From NCBI GenBank assembly GCA_018266255.1, contig JAFEAT010000022.1, positions 106,654 through 170,653 of the forward strand: 64,000 bases of DNA, given 5' to 3'. Both the position numbers and the translations under genes were made by a program. The notes below the pieces were generated by a model. The model had not been told where the DNA came from and did not search any database. It was given only the letters and a program-made list of their open reading frames with translations. The stretch comes from Cyanobacteria bacterium SZAS-4 (lineage in GTDB: Bacteria > Cyanobacteriota > Vampirovibrionia > Obscuribacterales > Obscuribacteraceae). Positions 39,574 to 48,113 of the stretch are shown piece by piece; positions within the stretch are counted from its first letter, which is position 1, and each line of letters starts with the position of its first letter.

Positions 39574-39615
39574 CTTCCGTACGCTCGTGAAATCAATTCA
39601 CGAGCGTACGTGAAG
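39574..39615. terminator. Hairpin downstream of the NUDIX-like gene
   Basis: GTACGCTCGTGAA pairs exactly with TTCACGAGCGTAC around ATCAA, and CTTC/GAAG extend the stem. It is followed by TTGAGTATTG rather than a clean T tract. Confidence 0.7.
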
Positions 39616-39762
39616 TTGAGTATTGTGATGTAGAACAGAATAATTCTTCTACAGCCGTTTCTAAAATCGCAAACTCAGCCTAAAATGTTTTTTTCGGACA
39701 ACTACAGACAAAGAAAAACCAATCAAAATCAAGGGGCAGATCGAGCGAATCGTAAGAGCGCC

Positions 39763-39797
39763 GAGAATGGTGCACGGTTTTGCCGTGCACCATTCTC
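39763..39797. terminator. Second hairpin, perfect 15-bp stem
   Basis: GAGAATGGTGCACGG pairs perfectly with CCGTGCACCATTCTC around TTTTG. It sits nearer the end of the convergent HD gene. With the hairpin at 39574 it brackets an empty A-rich stretch, so each convergent gene appears to have its own terminator. Confidence 0.7.
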
Positions 39798-39850
39798 AGT
39801 TGCTTTGCTGCTACGCTCGCTGAGTTGATGTCACTCTAGGTAGCTTTCTC

Positions 39851-40819
39851 TTACTCTCCGTGCGGAATGTCTATCGCTGAGCGTTTAGCCCACGCGTTCT
39901 CCTCTTTCGACCAGTACCAGGTCTCTTCCCGATTGCTGTCAGTCATGCGGTTGACCGATGTCGCCTGAATTCTGAAGGAAAAGCCTAATGCCTGAGCTGC
40001 TTTCCCGCAGCAGTGAAACGCGTCGCGGAACCATTCAACACGCAGAATCTGCTGCATAGTGCAGACGTGTTCGTCCAAATCGATGGAGAGAACAATGCAG
40101 CCTTTGGCAGCGGGAGTGCGGTTGTCTGCCGGATCCACGACCACTGTAGCTCGCTTGATCGCGTAGTTAGCGAAGTTGTTGCGCGAATCTTCGTTAGCGA
40201 ATTTGTCGAACCAGAAATTTGATACGAATGCTGCGCGCAATCCAACAAGAACTATGCGCTTACGCCAGCGCACGCGTTCAGCATCACCCACGCACTTATC
40301 GGCGAGAATCAGAATAGCCAGTACACGACGAATCGACTCAAGCCTCTGCCGATGATTTTCGTCACTAACAGTGGGTATATCCAACGCGGCGCGTTTGAGA
40401 ATTCCGCTGGTGCGGTGGTTGGCAACCGGATATGTCACCATTGTGCGATAGGCTTTGGGCACTCCTTCTTCCCTTAAAAGTTCATCCAGAAAGAGGGCAC
40501 CATCGATTTCGTGCCTGTCGACAAAGCGCCCCTTCACCATCTTCGGTTTTCCAGCGCCGCGCCCCGCATCATGCCCGATCAATGCCAGCCGTGCTGCGTA
40601 CAATTGCTCCAGCGGCGAGAACGTGCCCGGAAAAAACTGATTGATTTGCTCCATAATTTCAAGCCCCAGTTTCTCAACTGGTTCAGCGTGCTGCTTCAGC
40701 CCGTGGCTCGTCATACCAGACGTAAAGGCTTCAGCTTGCTCATAAGCCTTGACAAATTTTTGGCTAGTGATGATACGCGCAACTACTTCTACTAGCCGTT
40801 CCAAATTCCAGTCGTTCAC
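39851..40819 (-). CDS. HD-domain phosphohydrolase-like protein, 322 aa
   Basis: Metal ligands of an HD domain are in order: H44 (KQHAEP), H83-D84 (ALIGHDAGRG), H103 (VDRHEID), H135 (VANHRTSG) and D174 (LILADKCVGD). The long C-terminal part is beta-rich with a DNRTPAAKGCIVLSIDLDEH segment and may be regulatory. An in-frame ATG lies 12 bases upstream, but the GTG at 40819 has GGAGG at an ideal distance, so I prefer GTG. HD enzymes of this layout remove phosphates from nucleotides, cyclic dinucleotides or small phosphates. It is followed on the same strand by nothing until the double hairpin, and is preceded 90 bases upstream by a membrane protein gene. The family call is firm; the substrate is unknown. 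Confidence 0.8.
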   Translation of the reverse strand: MNDWNLERLVEVVARIITSQKFVKAYEQAEAFTSGMTSHGLKQHAEPVEKLGLEIMEQINQFFPGTFSPLEQLYAARLALIGHDAGRGAGKPKMVKGRFVDRHEIDGALFLDELLREEGVPKAYRTMVTYPVANHRTSGILKRAALDIPTVSDENHRQRLESIRRVLAILILADKCVGDAERVRWRKRIVLVGLRAAFVSNFWFDKFANEDSRNNFANYAIKRATVVVDPADNRTPAAKGCIVLSIDLDEHVCTMQQILRVEWFRDAFHCCGKAAQALGFSFRIQATSVNRMTDSNREETWYWSKEENAWAKRSAIDIPHGE

Positions 40820-40843
40820 ACGATCCTCCATGATTTAAATTTT

Positions 40844-40870
40844 TGGGAGCTTCTCTAAAGGAAGCTCCCA
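40844..40870. terminator. Intergenic hairpin upstream of the HD gene
   Basis: TGGGAGCTTC pairs exactly with GAAGCTCCCA around a 7-base loop. In the minus direction it is followed by AAAAATTTAAATC, not by T residues, so it may attenuate read-through from the membrane-protein gene rather than terminate it. Confidence 0.55.
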
Positions 40871-40909
40871 GCTCAACGAGTAGATAGAGAAAGACAACGA
40901 TAGAGAGGC

Positions 40910-41521
40910 TTACAGGCGGGCGATGCGGTGACGGATTTCACTCAAATCAGAACGCTCGATGATGTAGAAATCGTTCGACTCAAACAGAAACCGACGCGAC
41001 CGACTCCAGAAATCACCGCTTTCGTAGAGTGCATCGTCTAGAAAAACGCCAACCGGAGCGCGGTGTCCTAGCACATCCATGTTTTCGAGACAGAGTTCAA
41101 TCAACGTATAGCGATGCGCATGGTCAGGTGCATCCCGCAGCGCAACCAGATCTTGGCGCGTCACGAGCGGCTCTTCACTGGAAAAGCATTGACTGAGCAG
41201 AAATGTGATGATTTCCGACACATGTGCCCGAAGCTGATGAACTCGCTGCCACTCGCGGTAGAACAAGACACTGGCCAATCCGCCAGCAATCAACATATTG
41301 AGAATCAGCATCACTTGCACATGCGTTGGAGACAGCACAGGAAATAGAGCACCCGCGATTGCCGTGGTCGGTATTGCAGAGAGCACGCCCATCAACACTG
41401 ACACCGCAGATTGAGGTAGCCCGGTGCCCCGAGTCCGTAAGCTGAAAAGCAACGAGAATACACACGACAGAAACAGAACACCGGATTCGATCATGAGCGC
41501 GGACGGAAGTGAAGCAGACAT
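40910..41521 (-). CDS. Membrane protein with three N-terminal helices and a soluble domain, 203 aa
   Basis: Hydrophobic helices are visible at about residues 10-28, 38-62 and 67-87. The remaining ~110 residues are soluble and acidic (LVTRQDLVALRDAPDHAHRY; FLDDALYESGDFWSRSRRF). AAAGGC upstream of ATG serves as ribosome-binding site. It lies between the larger membrane protein (113 bases upstream) and the HD hydrolase (90 bases downstream) on the same strand. Small 2-3-helix proteins with a cytoplasmic sensor domain are common effectors in nucleotide-signalled conflict systems, which is the reason it is of interest, but no specific family was recognised. Confidence 0.7.
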   Translation of the reverse strand: MSASLPSALMIESGVLFLSCVFSLLFSLRTRGTGLPQSAVSVLMGVLSAIPTTAIAGALFPVLSPTHVQVMLILNMLIAGGLASVLFYREWQRVHQLRAHVSEIITFLLSQCFSSEEPLVTRQDLVALRDAPDHAHRYTLIELCLENMDVLGHRAPVGVFLDDALYESGDFWSRSRRFLFESNDFYIIERSDLSEIRHRIARL

Positions 41522-41634
41522 TTGAAACGCCTTTCAGTGAAAAACATTGTCAGCTGTATCGCTTCTAGATTGAGCAAGACAGCTGACACAATTCAATTGA
41601 TCGGACCGAGGATGATTAGACGAGTGGTCGCTCC

Positions 41635-42738
41635 TTAGGGATTGGTCTGCTCGTCATCATCCTCATTAAAATCTTCAAGTTCTTCATCTTGCTGGTCGAG
41701 ACGCTCGTCGCCACCGCCGGTGGAGGGATTAAAAAAATCCAGCTCCGCAGGCGGTTCAGAGAATCCATCGCCAGTAGCGGAGCCTGAATTGACGGTCAGC
41801 GTCGACCGCCGATTGCTCCAAGTGTAGCCCCACCACGGAGCAGCAAACAGGATCGTGGTATCGAACAGCACGATGATACCGATGAAAACAATCCGGTCGC
41901 TCCATGACACCACAGACGATACCGGCGCGAACATATGCAGGCTATTCCAGATACCAACGTCGAGCAATACGAGCGTCAGCACCATCAAGGCAGTTGCCAG
42001 AGCTTCCACCGAGCGGAGGCTCATATTGACCGGCAGACGAAGAATCTTCTCCCAGTGCAGCCCGTAAAGAATCACACCTGCTCCGCAGACAACTACCACC
42101 GCGTAAGCGAGGATCATGTGCACTACACTTTCGAGAAAGCCACCGACAGCGGTGTAGATGAAATAGCCCCCAAATCCGAGCATAGCGACAGTGGTAGCGG
42201 CACCCAACACGCGGGTAAGACGGTGCCAGAACAGGTTCATCGACTGGTGCAGCATATTTTGCGCGACGCGCGACTTATGGATAAACAGCGGCAGCACGAC
42301 GTAGATATTGACGAAGGCAAATGCGAAACCGACGAGGAAGACGGGCAGGAGTCCAGCCTGAAACCAGTCCTGATGTGGGAAAAGATACTGCACGGTACCG
42401 CACGCCACTAACAGAGTCGCTGCCCACATCGCTGCAATCGCCATCAACTTGAACGCGGTGCGCGAGCGCCAGAGCAAGTCAGCCAGTTCACCAGCGCAGA
42501 AGACGATTACCGTACATCCCACCATGCCGGCGATTATCGCGCCGAAATCGCCATGTCCCCCGAAGGCGACGTAGATGAGGAACGTATCGACCACGACAAA
42601 CGCCAGAACGGCAGCCCATATGATGTCGCGCATAAGCTCGACCAAGTCGATCTGCTTGACGGCAGCAAACACCACGCGGCTGCGTGCACCGCCGAAGATA
42701 TTGCTCACCAGATTCACAAAACCTTGAAGCGATTTCAT
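41635..42738 (-). CDS. Polytopic membrane protein with acidic tail, 367 aa
   Basis: About eight hydrophobic helices cover residues ~35-305 (for example IIWAAVLAFVVVDTFLIYVAF; LGAATTVAMLGFGGYFIYTAV; ALATALMVLTLVLLDVGIW). The last ~55 residues are a Gly/Ser then Asp/Glu-rich cytoplasmic tail (DERLDQQDEELEDFNEDDDE). GAAAGGTACAGAAA precedes ATG. There is no cleavable signal. It resembles no transporter family that I can name. It is the upstream gene of the minus-strand group that continues with the three-helix protein and the HD hydrolase. Confidence 0.75.
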   Translation of the reverse strand: MKSLQGFVNLVSNIFGGARSRVVFAAVKQIDLVELMRDIIWAAVLAFVVVDTFLIYVAFGGHGDFGAIIAGMVGCTVIVFCAGELADLLWRSRTAFKLMAIAAMWAATLLVACGTVQYLFPHQDWFQAGLLPVFLVGFAFAFVNIYVVLPLFIHKSRVAQNMLHQSMNLFWHRLTRVLGAATTVAMLGFGGYFIYTAVGGFLESVVHMILAYAVVVVCGAGVILYGLHWEKILRLPVNMSLRSVEALATALMVLTLVLLDVGIWNSLHMFAPVSSVVSWSDRIVFIGIIVLFDTTILFAAPWWGYTWSNRRSTLTVNSGSATGDGFSEPPAELDFFNPSTGGGDERLDQQDEELEDFNEDDDEQTNP

Positions 42739-42931
42739 TTTCTGTACCTTTCATATGTGCTTGCAAAATTGCTCGCACAGCGAATTGAAAAACTGCGAGT
42801 CGATAGCATCATCAACTAACAGGTCTTACAAGTTTGTTGCCCATTGCGTCATCGCCTATGGAACCGCTGACAACCTTCGACATGAGACTGACCCTCTTTG
42901 AGTACCGCAGAATGCGGAGTTGCAAAGCCAA

Positions 42932-43408
42932 TCAGCGAACAGGAATAGCTTCAATCCACGCTTTCAGCGCTCCCAATTGCATCGGCGACAGGTGATGCCC
43001 GAAGCGCTTTTGCACCTGACCGAGAGCTTCTTTTGCGAGATTACTGCCTCGTAAGCAATCCTCTTTAAGGTAGCTCAAAGAGAGGTCAAACTTCAAAGTC
43101 TTCGGTGGCGTTTCATCCCACTCAAGGAATGAAGCCGAGCCACGGATAGTTCGGCTCTCAAGGACACTGACGAGAACCGTCAGTTTCATTACAGCCGACT
43201 CGGTCGTGAGTGCACTCAATTCCCATGTGACTTCTGCGTAACGCCACACGCCGATTGCATCCTTATACTTCACAGCTCCTTTCACACTGGCTTCAACCAC
43301 CTGCAAAGCTCTGGTAATTTCAGCCATCGTGGCTGGTTTGGCAGGTTCGACAACAATCAGCGGGCGACCTTCAAACTGACGTTCAGTTGGACGAAAATCC
43401 TGTGACAT
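42932..43408 (-). CDS. Hypothetical protein, 158 aa
   Basis: I do not recognise it. It is a soluble, mixed alpha/beta protein with a central strand-rich part (VWRYAEVTWELSALTTESAVMKLTVLV) and a C-terminal helical region (ALGQVQKRFGHHLSPMQLGALKAW). AAGAAG upstream of ATG is a modest ribosome-binding site. A hairpin with a U-rich loop lies 25 bases before the ATG. It is 190 bases upstream of the polytopic membrane protein on the same strand, so co-transcription is possible. Confidence 0.6.
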   Translation of the reverse strand: MSQDFRPTERQFEGRPLIVVEPAKPATMAEITRALQVVEASVKGAVKYKDAIGVWRYAEVTWELSALTTESAVMKLTVLVSVLESRTIRGSASFLEWDETPPKTLKFDLSLSYLKEDCLRGSNLAKEALGQVQKRFGHHLSPMQLGALKAWIEAIPVR

Positions 43409-44230
43409 GATCTGCTTCTTTCTTGTTTGATACCAAAGCGATTTTTATCGCTTGGAGAACATTCGAATTTGAGGAAATGAACGGCGGCTCTGTTCCGCAG
43501 TTGCGGTCAGAAATAGATATGCAAATCCGAAGAGCGCAGCTCGATCGAATTGCTTGTAGTGTTTGGCTTGTATGTACTCTCGAAAACGACTCCTGGTCTG
43601 TTTGAAAAATAATGATCTCTTAGACATTAGCATTGCTGCAGTGTTACATTGCAAGACTGAAAACCGCCTAAACAAGAGGTTCTTTACAGCAACTACGCAG
43701 AAAACAACTTTCTGTTCATCAATTTATAGTAGCGAAGCTCTACCACCACTTGATACCAAATTTGGTGCAAAAGCTAGCGTGGTTACGCAAAAGTTCAAAT
43801 ATTACCGTGCACACATTTCCATGCACAGAATTTGATTCGGTTATCAAAACAATCGAGCCAAAACACAATTGTGAGTTGAGTGCAATTCGCGCGAAGTCAA
43901 TACGTTAAACAGTGCATAGATTCGTACGTAAGAAGACCCGAATAAGCAAAAAAATATTAAGAGCTCCACTAGCGACAATGCCGGGAAAGGACTAAATACG
44001 CCAATTTCACCACTTCTTGACCGAGCAAGCATGGTTTTGCTTTGACCAGAAAGAAATGTTCAAGATAAAACTATCGTCCATTCAATTTTTGAAAGAGGAA
44101 ATTCCAAGCACAGAGTTCTTTATCACTCTTCCCCAACAAATCTGTTATCGCCCAAGCGATTTCAGGTAACCCGCCTTCCGAACCGTTAGCTACAAAAACC
44201 TTTATCCGAAGAACTGGAGCACTGACTGAT
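43409..44230. other. Long divergent gap of 822 bases without a supported gene
   Basis: Only short overlapping open frames are present on both strands, none with a good ribosome-binding site or recognisable product. The base composition is clearly more A/T-rich than in the flanking genes (for example CAAAAAAATATTAAGAGC near 43948). A hairpin at 43433-43455 belongs to the leader of the 158-residue gene. Nothing else was identified. Confidence 0.45.
43433..43455. promoter_or_regulatory. Leader hairpin upstream of the 158-residue gene
   Basis: CCAAAGCGAT pairs with ATCGCTTGG around TTTT, with one bulged A. It lies 25 bases before the minus-strand ATG and would be in its 5' leader, where it could affect translation or attenuation. 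A simple older palindrome is an alternative. Confidence 0.35.
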
Positions 44231-44815
44231 ATGGAAACCGCAAACGCATCTACAACATCATCTGCAGATTCGAAACTACAACGAATCTGGTCGCAAGAAT
44301 TCAACGCCGCAGCTATCCGTAACCAACCACTGAGCGAACTCGTTGCGTTGACGATGACACTCTGGAGCCGTGCTGGTTTGAATTATATGAAGAGTTACGG
44401 TGCACCGACAAAAGCAGCGGCGCAACTGTCACAAGATGGTTCAGAGGATGCTCAAATCGCCAATGCATGCACCGTCGTTGGATATATGACTTCTCTCTTC
44501 GTCGTTGCAGAAGCGGCTATCACTCCAACCAATCTGGAGGAATTGCAGCGTGCGCTTGCTCAATTGGTTGAGTTGGGCGCAGCTCAATTCGCGCTCTTCA
44601 AGCGCTGCGCCATCAAGCTGCCGGCAAAAGACAAGCTGGAACAAATTCAGCCATTCGTCACCTTCGCTGACATTCCTGTTGGCGATTGCTGGTCTTACGG
44701 CTTGGTGCAGTTTGAGCGCGCACTGCACAATTGGGGATTCAACACCGACGTTCGAAACGCGTGGGTGACCCGAGACCGTATGGAAATATGCGTCGGAATC
44801 TATCTCGTCCGCTAG
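44231..44815 (+). CDS. Hypothetical helical protein, 194 aa
   Basis: I do not recognise it. It is soluble and almost entirely alpha-helical (ELVALTMTLWSRAGLNYM; ELQRALAQLVELGAAQFALF), with a C-terminal beta-like end (MEICVGIYLVR). It is followed 33 bases later by a small gene on the same strand, probably in the same operon. TGGAG 14 bases before ATG is the only ribosome-binding candidate. Codon use is G+C-richer than in the empty region upstream. Confidence 0.65.
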   Translation: METANASTTSSADSKLQRIWSQEFNAAAIRNQPLSELVALTMTLWSRAGLNYMKSYGAPTKAAAQLSQDGSEDAQIANACTVVGYMTSLFVVAEAAITPTNLEELQRALAQLVELGAAQFALFKRCAIKLPAKDKLEQIQPFVTFADIPVGDCWSYGLVQFERALHNWGFNTDVRNAWVTRDRMEICVGIYLVR

Positions 44816-44848
44816 AAGTTGAGCTGTTTATATCTAAAGGATGAAACC

Positions 44849-45124
44849 ATGACTACACAACTGAACCGCCCGTGGTGCTTAGGTGAGTTGAACCAAATCT
44901 TCGGCACCGCCGATAAGAAAAATTCGGTGGTTATCGCCCTCAAGTTCGAGGCACAGCCAATTCGCGTCAGCGCCTCACGACTGGGCGAATTGTATCAGTA
45001 TGCCGAAGAGATGTTTGGTATTTCGCCCTCCGAGTTTACTGACTCCAGCGAAGAGAAATTGGCTGCCTATATCAGCGCCCAACAGCCAAACGGCGAAGTC
45101 GTTACCGAATACACCGTGCTGTAA
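44849..45124 (+). CDS. Small hypothetical protein, 91 aa
   Basis: I chose the ATG at 44849 because AAAGGATGAAACC precedes it; an upstream in-frame start would only add residues that overlap the spacer. The product has an alternating alpha/beta look (SVVIALKFEAQPIRVSASRL; EEKLAAYISAQQ). No family was recognised. It forms a two-gene unit with the 194-residue protein and is followed by a hairpin and then a clear intrinsic terminator. Confidence 0.65.
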   Translation: MTTQLNRPWCLGELNQIFGTADKKNSVVIALKFEAQPIRVSASRLGELYQYAEEMFGISPSEFTDSSEEKLAAYISAQQPNGEVVTEYTVL

Positions 45125-45129
45125 AAATA

Positions 45130-45160
45130 TGTGAGGTCTGCGAAACTGGCAGACTTCACA
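45130..45160 (+). terminator. Hairpin just after the 91-residue gene
   Basis: TGTGAGGTCTGC pairs with GCAGACTTCACA with one G-U pair around CGAAACTG. It is followed by CATTCAGTTTG, so it is less T-rich than the next terminator. Confidence 0.55.
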
Positions 45161-45268
45161 CATTCAGTTTGACGAACTCAGTTCCACGGAAATTCCAGGA
45201 TTCGCCAATACAATTTAAACAGTTGAACTCAGCGAACGGCGAATCAACACCAATTCAGGGGCAGAGAG

Positions 45269-45303
45269 CGGACCTTATCAGAGGTCCGTTTTCGTTTTTT
45301 TTT
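45269..45303 (+). terminator. Intrinsic terminator
   Basis: CGGACCT and AGGTCCG form a 7-bp stem with a TATCAG loop, followed by TTTTCGTTTTTTTTT. This is the clearest rho-independent terminator in the window and closes the two-gene unit before the response regulator. Confidence 0.85.
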
Positions 45304-45329
45304 GATCTTTTTTCGACATTTCAAACTAA

Positions 45330-45343
45330 AACGGCTGTTCCAC
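45330..45343 (+). promoter_or_regulatory. CACGACTTTTCCAC-like motif (AACGGCTGTTCCAC)
   Basis: It matches the best copy at 11 of 14 positions. It is 66 bases upstream of the response regulator's GTG start and in its orientation, the same spacing as at 31228. Confidence 0.35.
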
Positions 45344-45409
45344 ATTTCTTCCATGTTCATCTGGGACACTTCGCGCAACTGAAATAACAAATCAGCAGAG
45401 GTAAGGAAA

Positions 45410-46150
45410 GTGAAGACAAGTTGGAATGATTCCCACACAGAAGTTGTCACAGAACAATTGCAGGCAAATTGCACATCAATATTGTTAGTAGAAGATGAGC
45501 CTGAAATGGCCTCGATTATTCGAGCATGGTTACAATCGCAATCATATAAGGTAGACGTGGTGCCCTCAGGAGAAGTCGCTCTCGAGTCGTTGCAGCGCCA
45601 GTCTTACGACCTGGTAATTTTGGATTGGATGTTGCCAGGCGTATCCGGACTAGAAGTTTGTCAGCGATTTAGAGCCACCCGAGGCGACTCTTTGATCATA
45701 ATGCTGACGAACAAATCGAAAATCACAGAAAAAACATTAGGGCTTGATTCTGGCGCTGATGATTACCTTACTAAACCCTTCAATCTTAGAGAATTGTCTG
45801 CGCGCATTAGAGCCTTACTAAGAAGACCTAGAGTTTTCAAAGGTTTCATTTACAGAGTCGGTAGTCTCGAATTAGATTCATGGACTTTCAAATTCTGCAA
45901 GAATGGAGAAGAGATATCACTTCTTCCACGCGAATTTGCTCTGCTCGAATTTCTAATGCGACACCCGGATTGCGTTTTTAGTCCTGAAGAAATCTTGAAC
46001 AACGTATGGGCATCTGAAGCACAAGCATCCCCAGACACCATCCGCACTTACGTCAAGAATATTCGAAAGAAGCTGGATCGCCCTGGGCGACCATCAGTAA
46101 TCAAGACTATACATTCTGTCGGATACAGACTCGAGTCAGAACATGCATGA
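45410..46150 (+). CDS. OmpR/PhoB-family response regulator, 246 aa
   Basis: The start is GTG with GTAAGGAAA upstream. A receiver domain holds the acidic pair (E28-D29), the phospho-acceptor D72 (VILDWMLPG), T100 and K122 (DYLTKPF). After a short linker comes a winged-helix domain with LLPREFALLEFLMRHP, TIRTYVKNIRKKL and TIHSVGYRL, typical of DNA-binding regulators. It is a close paralog of the regulator at 63034-63714, particularly in the receiver end and the winged helix. It has a 20-residue N-terminal extension. No histidine kinase gene is adjacent. It follows a terminator and thus has its own promoter; it could control the island genes around it, which is inference. Confidence 0.95.
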   Translation: MKTSWNDSHTEVVTEQLQANCTSILLVEDEPEMASIIRAWLQSQSYKVDVVPSGEVALESLQRQSYDLVILDWMLPGVSGLEVCQRFRATRGDSLIIMLTNKSKITEKTLGLDSGADDYLTKPFNLRELSARIRALLRRPRVFKGFIYRVGSLELDSWTFKFCKNGEEISLLPREFALLEFLMRHPDCVFSPEEILNNVWASEAQASPDTIRTYVKNIRKKLDRPGRPSVIKTIHSVGYRLESEHA

Positions 46151-46521
46151 CACCACATTCAATACTGTCGATTCGCACGCTTCGCGCAAGAGATTTACAT
46201 TAACATAGCGGGCTAGTCGAGCTGTAAAAAGCCAGATGGTCGACATCGATGATCGGCGAAAGAAGCGCGATAGTCGCCAATAATGACTGTTGAAAGGCTT
46301 TCGCCTTCTTGACTTCAAACGGGTCTAGAACGTATGTTGCAGATAACATTCATTTATCTCTTCAAGAAGAACGCATAGCAGCCAACTAAGCATCATCACC
46401 AACAAAAAATTTCGCCATTGCACCGAACCAACGGAGCAGTGGCGAAACTTTTTGCGCGCGTGACGCACTGCTGGAAGCAAATGCGTGTCGATTGAAAAGA
46501 TACTAACCAAGGAGCTTTACT
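46151..46521. other. Intergenic region, 371 bases
   Basis: It contains the end of the response-regulator unit and the leader of the dehydrogenase-like gene. Apart from the hairpin at 46410-46452 and the ribosome-binding site AAGGAG at 46509-46514 I see nothing. Confidence 0.4.
46410..46452 (+). terminator. Terminator-like hairpin in the leader of the dehydrogenase-like gene
   Basis: TTTCGCCATTGC pairs with GCAGTGGCGAAA with one mismatch and is followed by CTTTTTGCG. It lies ~70 bases before the start of the next gene, so it could be an attenuator or the terminator of the regulator. Confidence 0.55.
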
Positions 46522-48018
46522 GTGGGCGACACAAAACAATTTCAGCGTCGACCAATTGCTGAGCCGCCAACCGGCGACCCAGAATCGTATTTTCTCATCG
46601 TCGGAGCCGGACCAATGTCGGAGGCGTTTCTTAGACACTTAATTCAAATCTATTCAAGCAAATCAGGTATCACCCGCGGTGTTATCTCGGCAGTCGTTCG
46701 CCCACCGCGCGTCGAGCAATGGACAGGACCAATCGTTCTGGTGATGCCACATATGTATGATTTTGCGGCTGAGCAGTTGAGACCGCTAGACCATACGTTC
46801 CACTTCTACCGTGAGCTTGGCTCACCAGAGCAGCTTGTACCTCGTTTAGACCCTCATATTTTCATGTGCCTCAACCTCGAGGCGTACTACGTCGCAATCA
46901 CCAATGAAGGGCAGAAGGTCAAACTGGATCACCCGGACATCCAGCACGACCTGAATCTGCGCGAGGAGCAAGCGCCCAAGACGGTTTATGGCGCAATGAT
47001 GCGTTTCATCCAGCACCACTTCGCCAATGGCAGTGAGCCGCTGACGTTCTACTTCACCGAAAATGCGCAAAGTAATCCGCGTGCGCTCTTCGAACAGTTC
47101 ATCGCAGCGATGGCGTGGAACACCAGCGACTTGCAGCAGCACTTCGACGAACGCGTTGAGATGGTGCCTGCCATGATGGACCGCATCGTTCCGAGCGTCA
47201 CAGCAGAACAGAATGAACTTTTCGCGGAACTGTTCCCGATGCCAGTGGAAGTCAAATATGCATTCGGTGAACAATTCGGATTCTTCGCTCTGCCGGAAAC
47301 CAAGTTTGCACCGATACCGTGGCAGCGCGAGTTGAGCTGGTACATCCGCATGGTGCCGCCCGGCAGGATGGGTGAATTCCAGCAGTTGAAGCGCTGGTTC
47401 AGCATCCTGCATCAACTTTCCGCACTGGTCGCAGCTCTCAGTGGACACGATACGGTAGATGGGGCTGCTAAACATCCACTCATGCCCAAGCTCTCCATGC
47501 TTACTCATCAGGAGATGCGACTACAGTGGAACCCAGCCGACGACCAGTATGTCTCTGAAATCGATGGACGCATCGCCAAGAAATTGGGAGACACGCCTTA
47601 TCGGGTTCTGCGCGACATGGGTTCAAGAAAAGCGCCCATACTGCTCAACCTGATAGCCGAATATCACCAGAATCAGCAGGCGCTGCCGCATTCGCTCGTG
47701 CTGGTGATCGCCATGTGGTTGGCGAATCTAGAATCGGAATTCCTCTCGAATGAAAAATCGTATGAGGCGCTCCGTCTGGTCGGATACCGAATCAAAGAAT
47801 GGATGCCGACTGGTGATGCAATTGGTTTCACCGAAATCTTCGCATCGTTGTCGAACGCAACATCACTGGCGGTCTATCAGCAGCTTGCTACAAATGAGCA
47901 GTTCATGCAAACGCTGGCTGAAATGATTCCGATTCTGGCACGGCCGGCAGGTTTATCTGCAGCCATCGACTTAGCCTTTGAGAATGGCTGGGCGCACGTT
48001 CGTTCCACCTGGTCATAA
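46522..48018 (+). CDS. Mannitol (mannitol-phosphate) dehydrogenase-like protein, possibly inactive, 498 aa
   Basis: The start is GTG with AAGGAG 8 bases upstream. The family call rests on the N-terminal dinucleotide-binding start (YFLIVGAGPMSEAFL, residues 23-37), the diagnostic MVPAMMDRIVPS (214-225) of long-chain polyol dehydrogenases, and the long helical C-terminus. In active enzymes a Lys-x4-Asn-x2-His cluster is expected; here the aligned stretch reads LKRWFSILHQL (K290, H297) with Ser in place of Asn and spacing shifted by one, so catalysis is doubtful. The gene 96 bases downstream encodes a HAD-like protein. A mannitol-1-phosphate dehydrogenase plus phosphatase pair would make mannitol, but both members here look altered. 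The alignment was made by eye. Confidence 0.75.
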   Translation: MGDTKQFQRRPIAEPPTGDPESYFLIVGAGPMSEAFLRHLIQIYSSKSGITRGVISAVVRPPRVEQWTGPIVLVMPHMYDFAAEQLRPLDHTFHFYRELGSPEQLVPRLDPHIFMCLNLEAYYVAITNEGQKVKLDHPDIQHDLNLREEQAPKTVYGAMMRFIQHHFANGSEPLTFYFTENAQSNPRALFEQFIAAMAWNTSDLQQHFDERVEMVPAMMDRIVPSVTAEQNELFAELFPMPVEVKYAFGEQFGFFALPETKFAPIPWQRELSWYIRMVPPGRMGEFQQLKRWFSILHQLSALVAALSGHDTVDGAAKHPLMPKLSMLTHQEMRLQWNPADDQYVSEIDGRIAKKLGDTPYRVLRDMGSRKAPILLNLIAEYHQNQQALPHSLVLVIAMWLANLESEFLSNEKSYEALRLVGYRIKEWMPTGDAIGFTEIFASLSNATSLAVYQQLATNEQFMQTLAEMIPILARPAGLSAAIDLAFENGWAHVRSTWS

Positions 48019-48026
48019 GCCAGGTG
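48006..48026 (+). terminator. Hairpin overlapping the stop of the dehydrogenase-like gene
   Basis: CACCTGG and CCAGGTG flank TCATAAG at the end of the gene. A second hairpin follows directly. Confidence 0.4.
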
Positions 48027-48032
48027 TCAGCT

Positions 48033-48054
48033 GGGGCACTATTGGTGGTGCCCC
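48033..48054 (+). terminator. Intergenic hairpin between the dehydrogenase-like and HAD-like genes
   Basis: GGGGCAC and GTGCCCC form a 7-bp stem with an 8-base loop, followed by TAAAGTTT. Two hairpins in 50 bases may reduce read-through into the HAD-like gene or stabilise an upstream mRNA end. Confidence 0.5.
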
Positions 48055-48113
48055 TAAAGTTTCACCAACTTCAAACTCGGCAACTTATCTCTCTATAGAA
48101 GGATCACAATCAA

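Noticed and set aside
46846..47508. 220-residue frame antisense to the mannitol-dehydrogenase-like gene
   Set aside because: The plus-strand product has recognisable family motifs; the antisense frame is a G+C-driven shadow.
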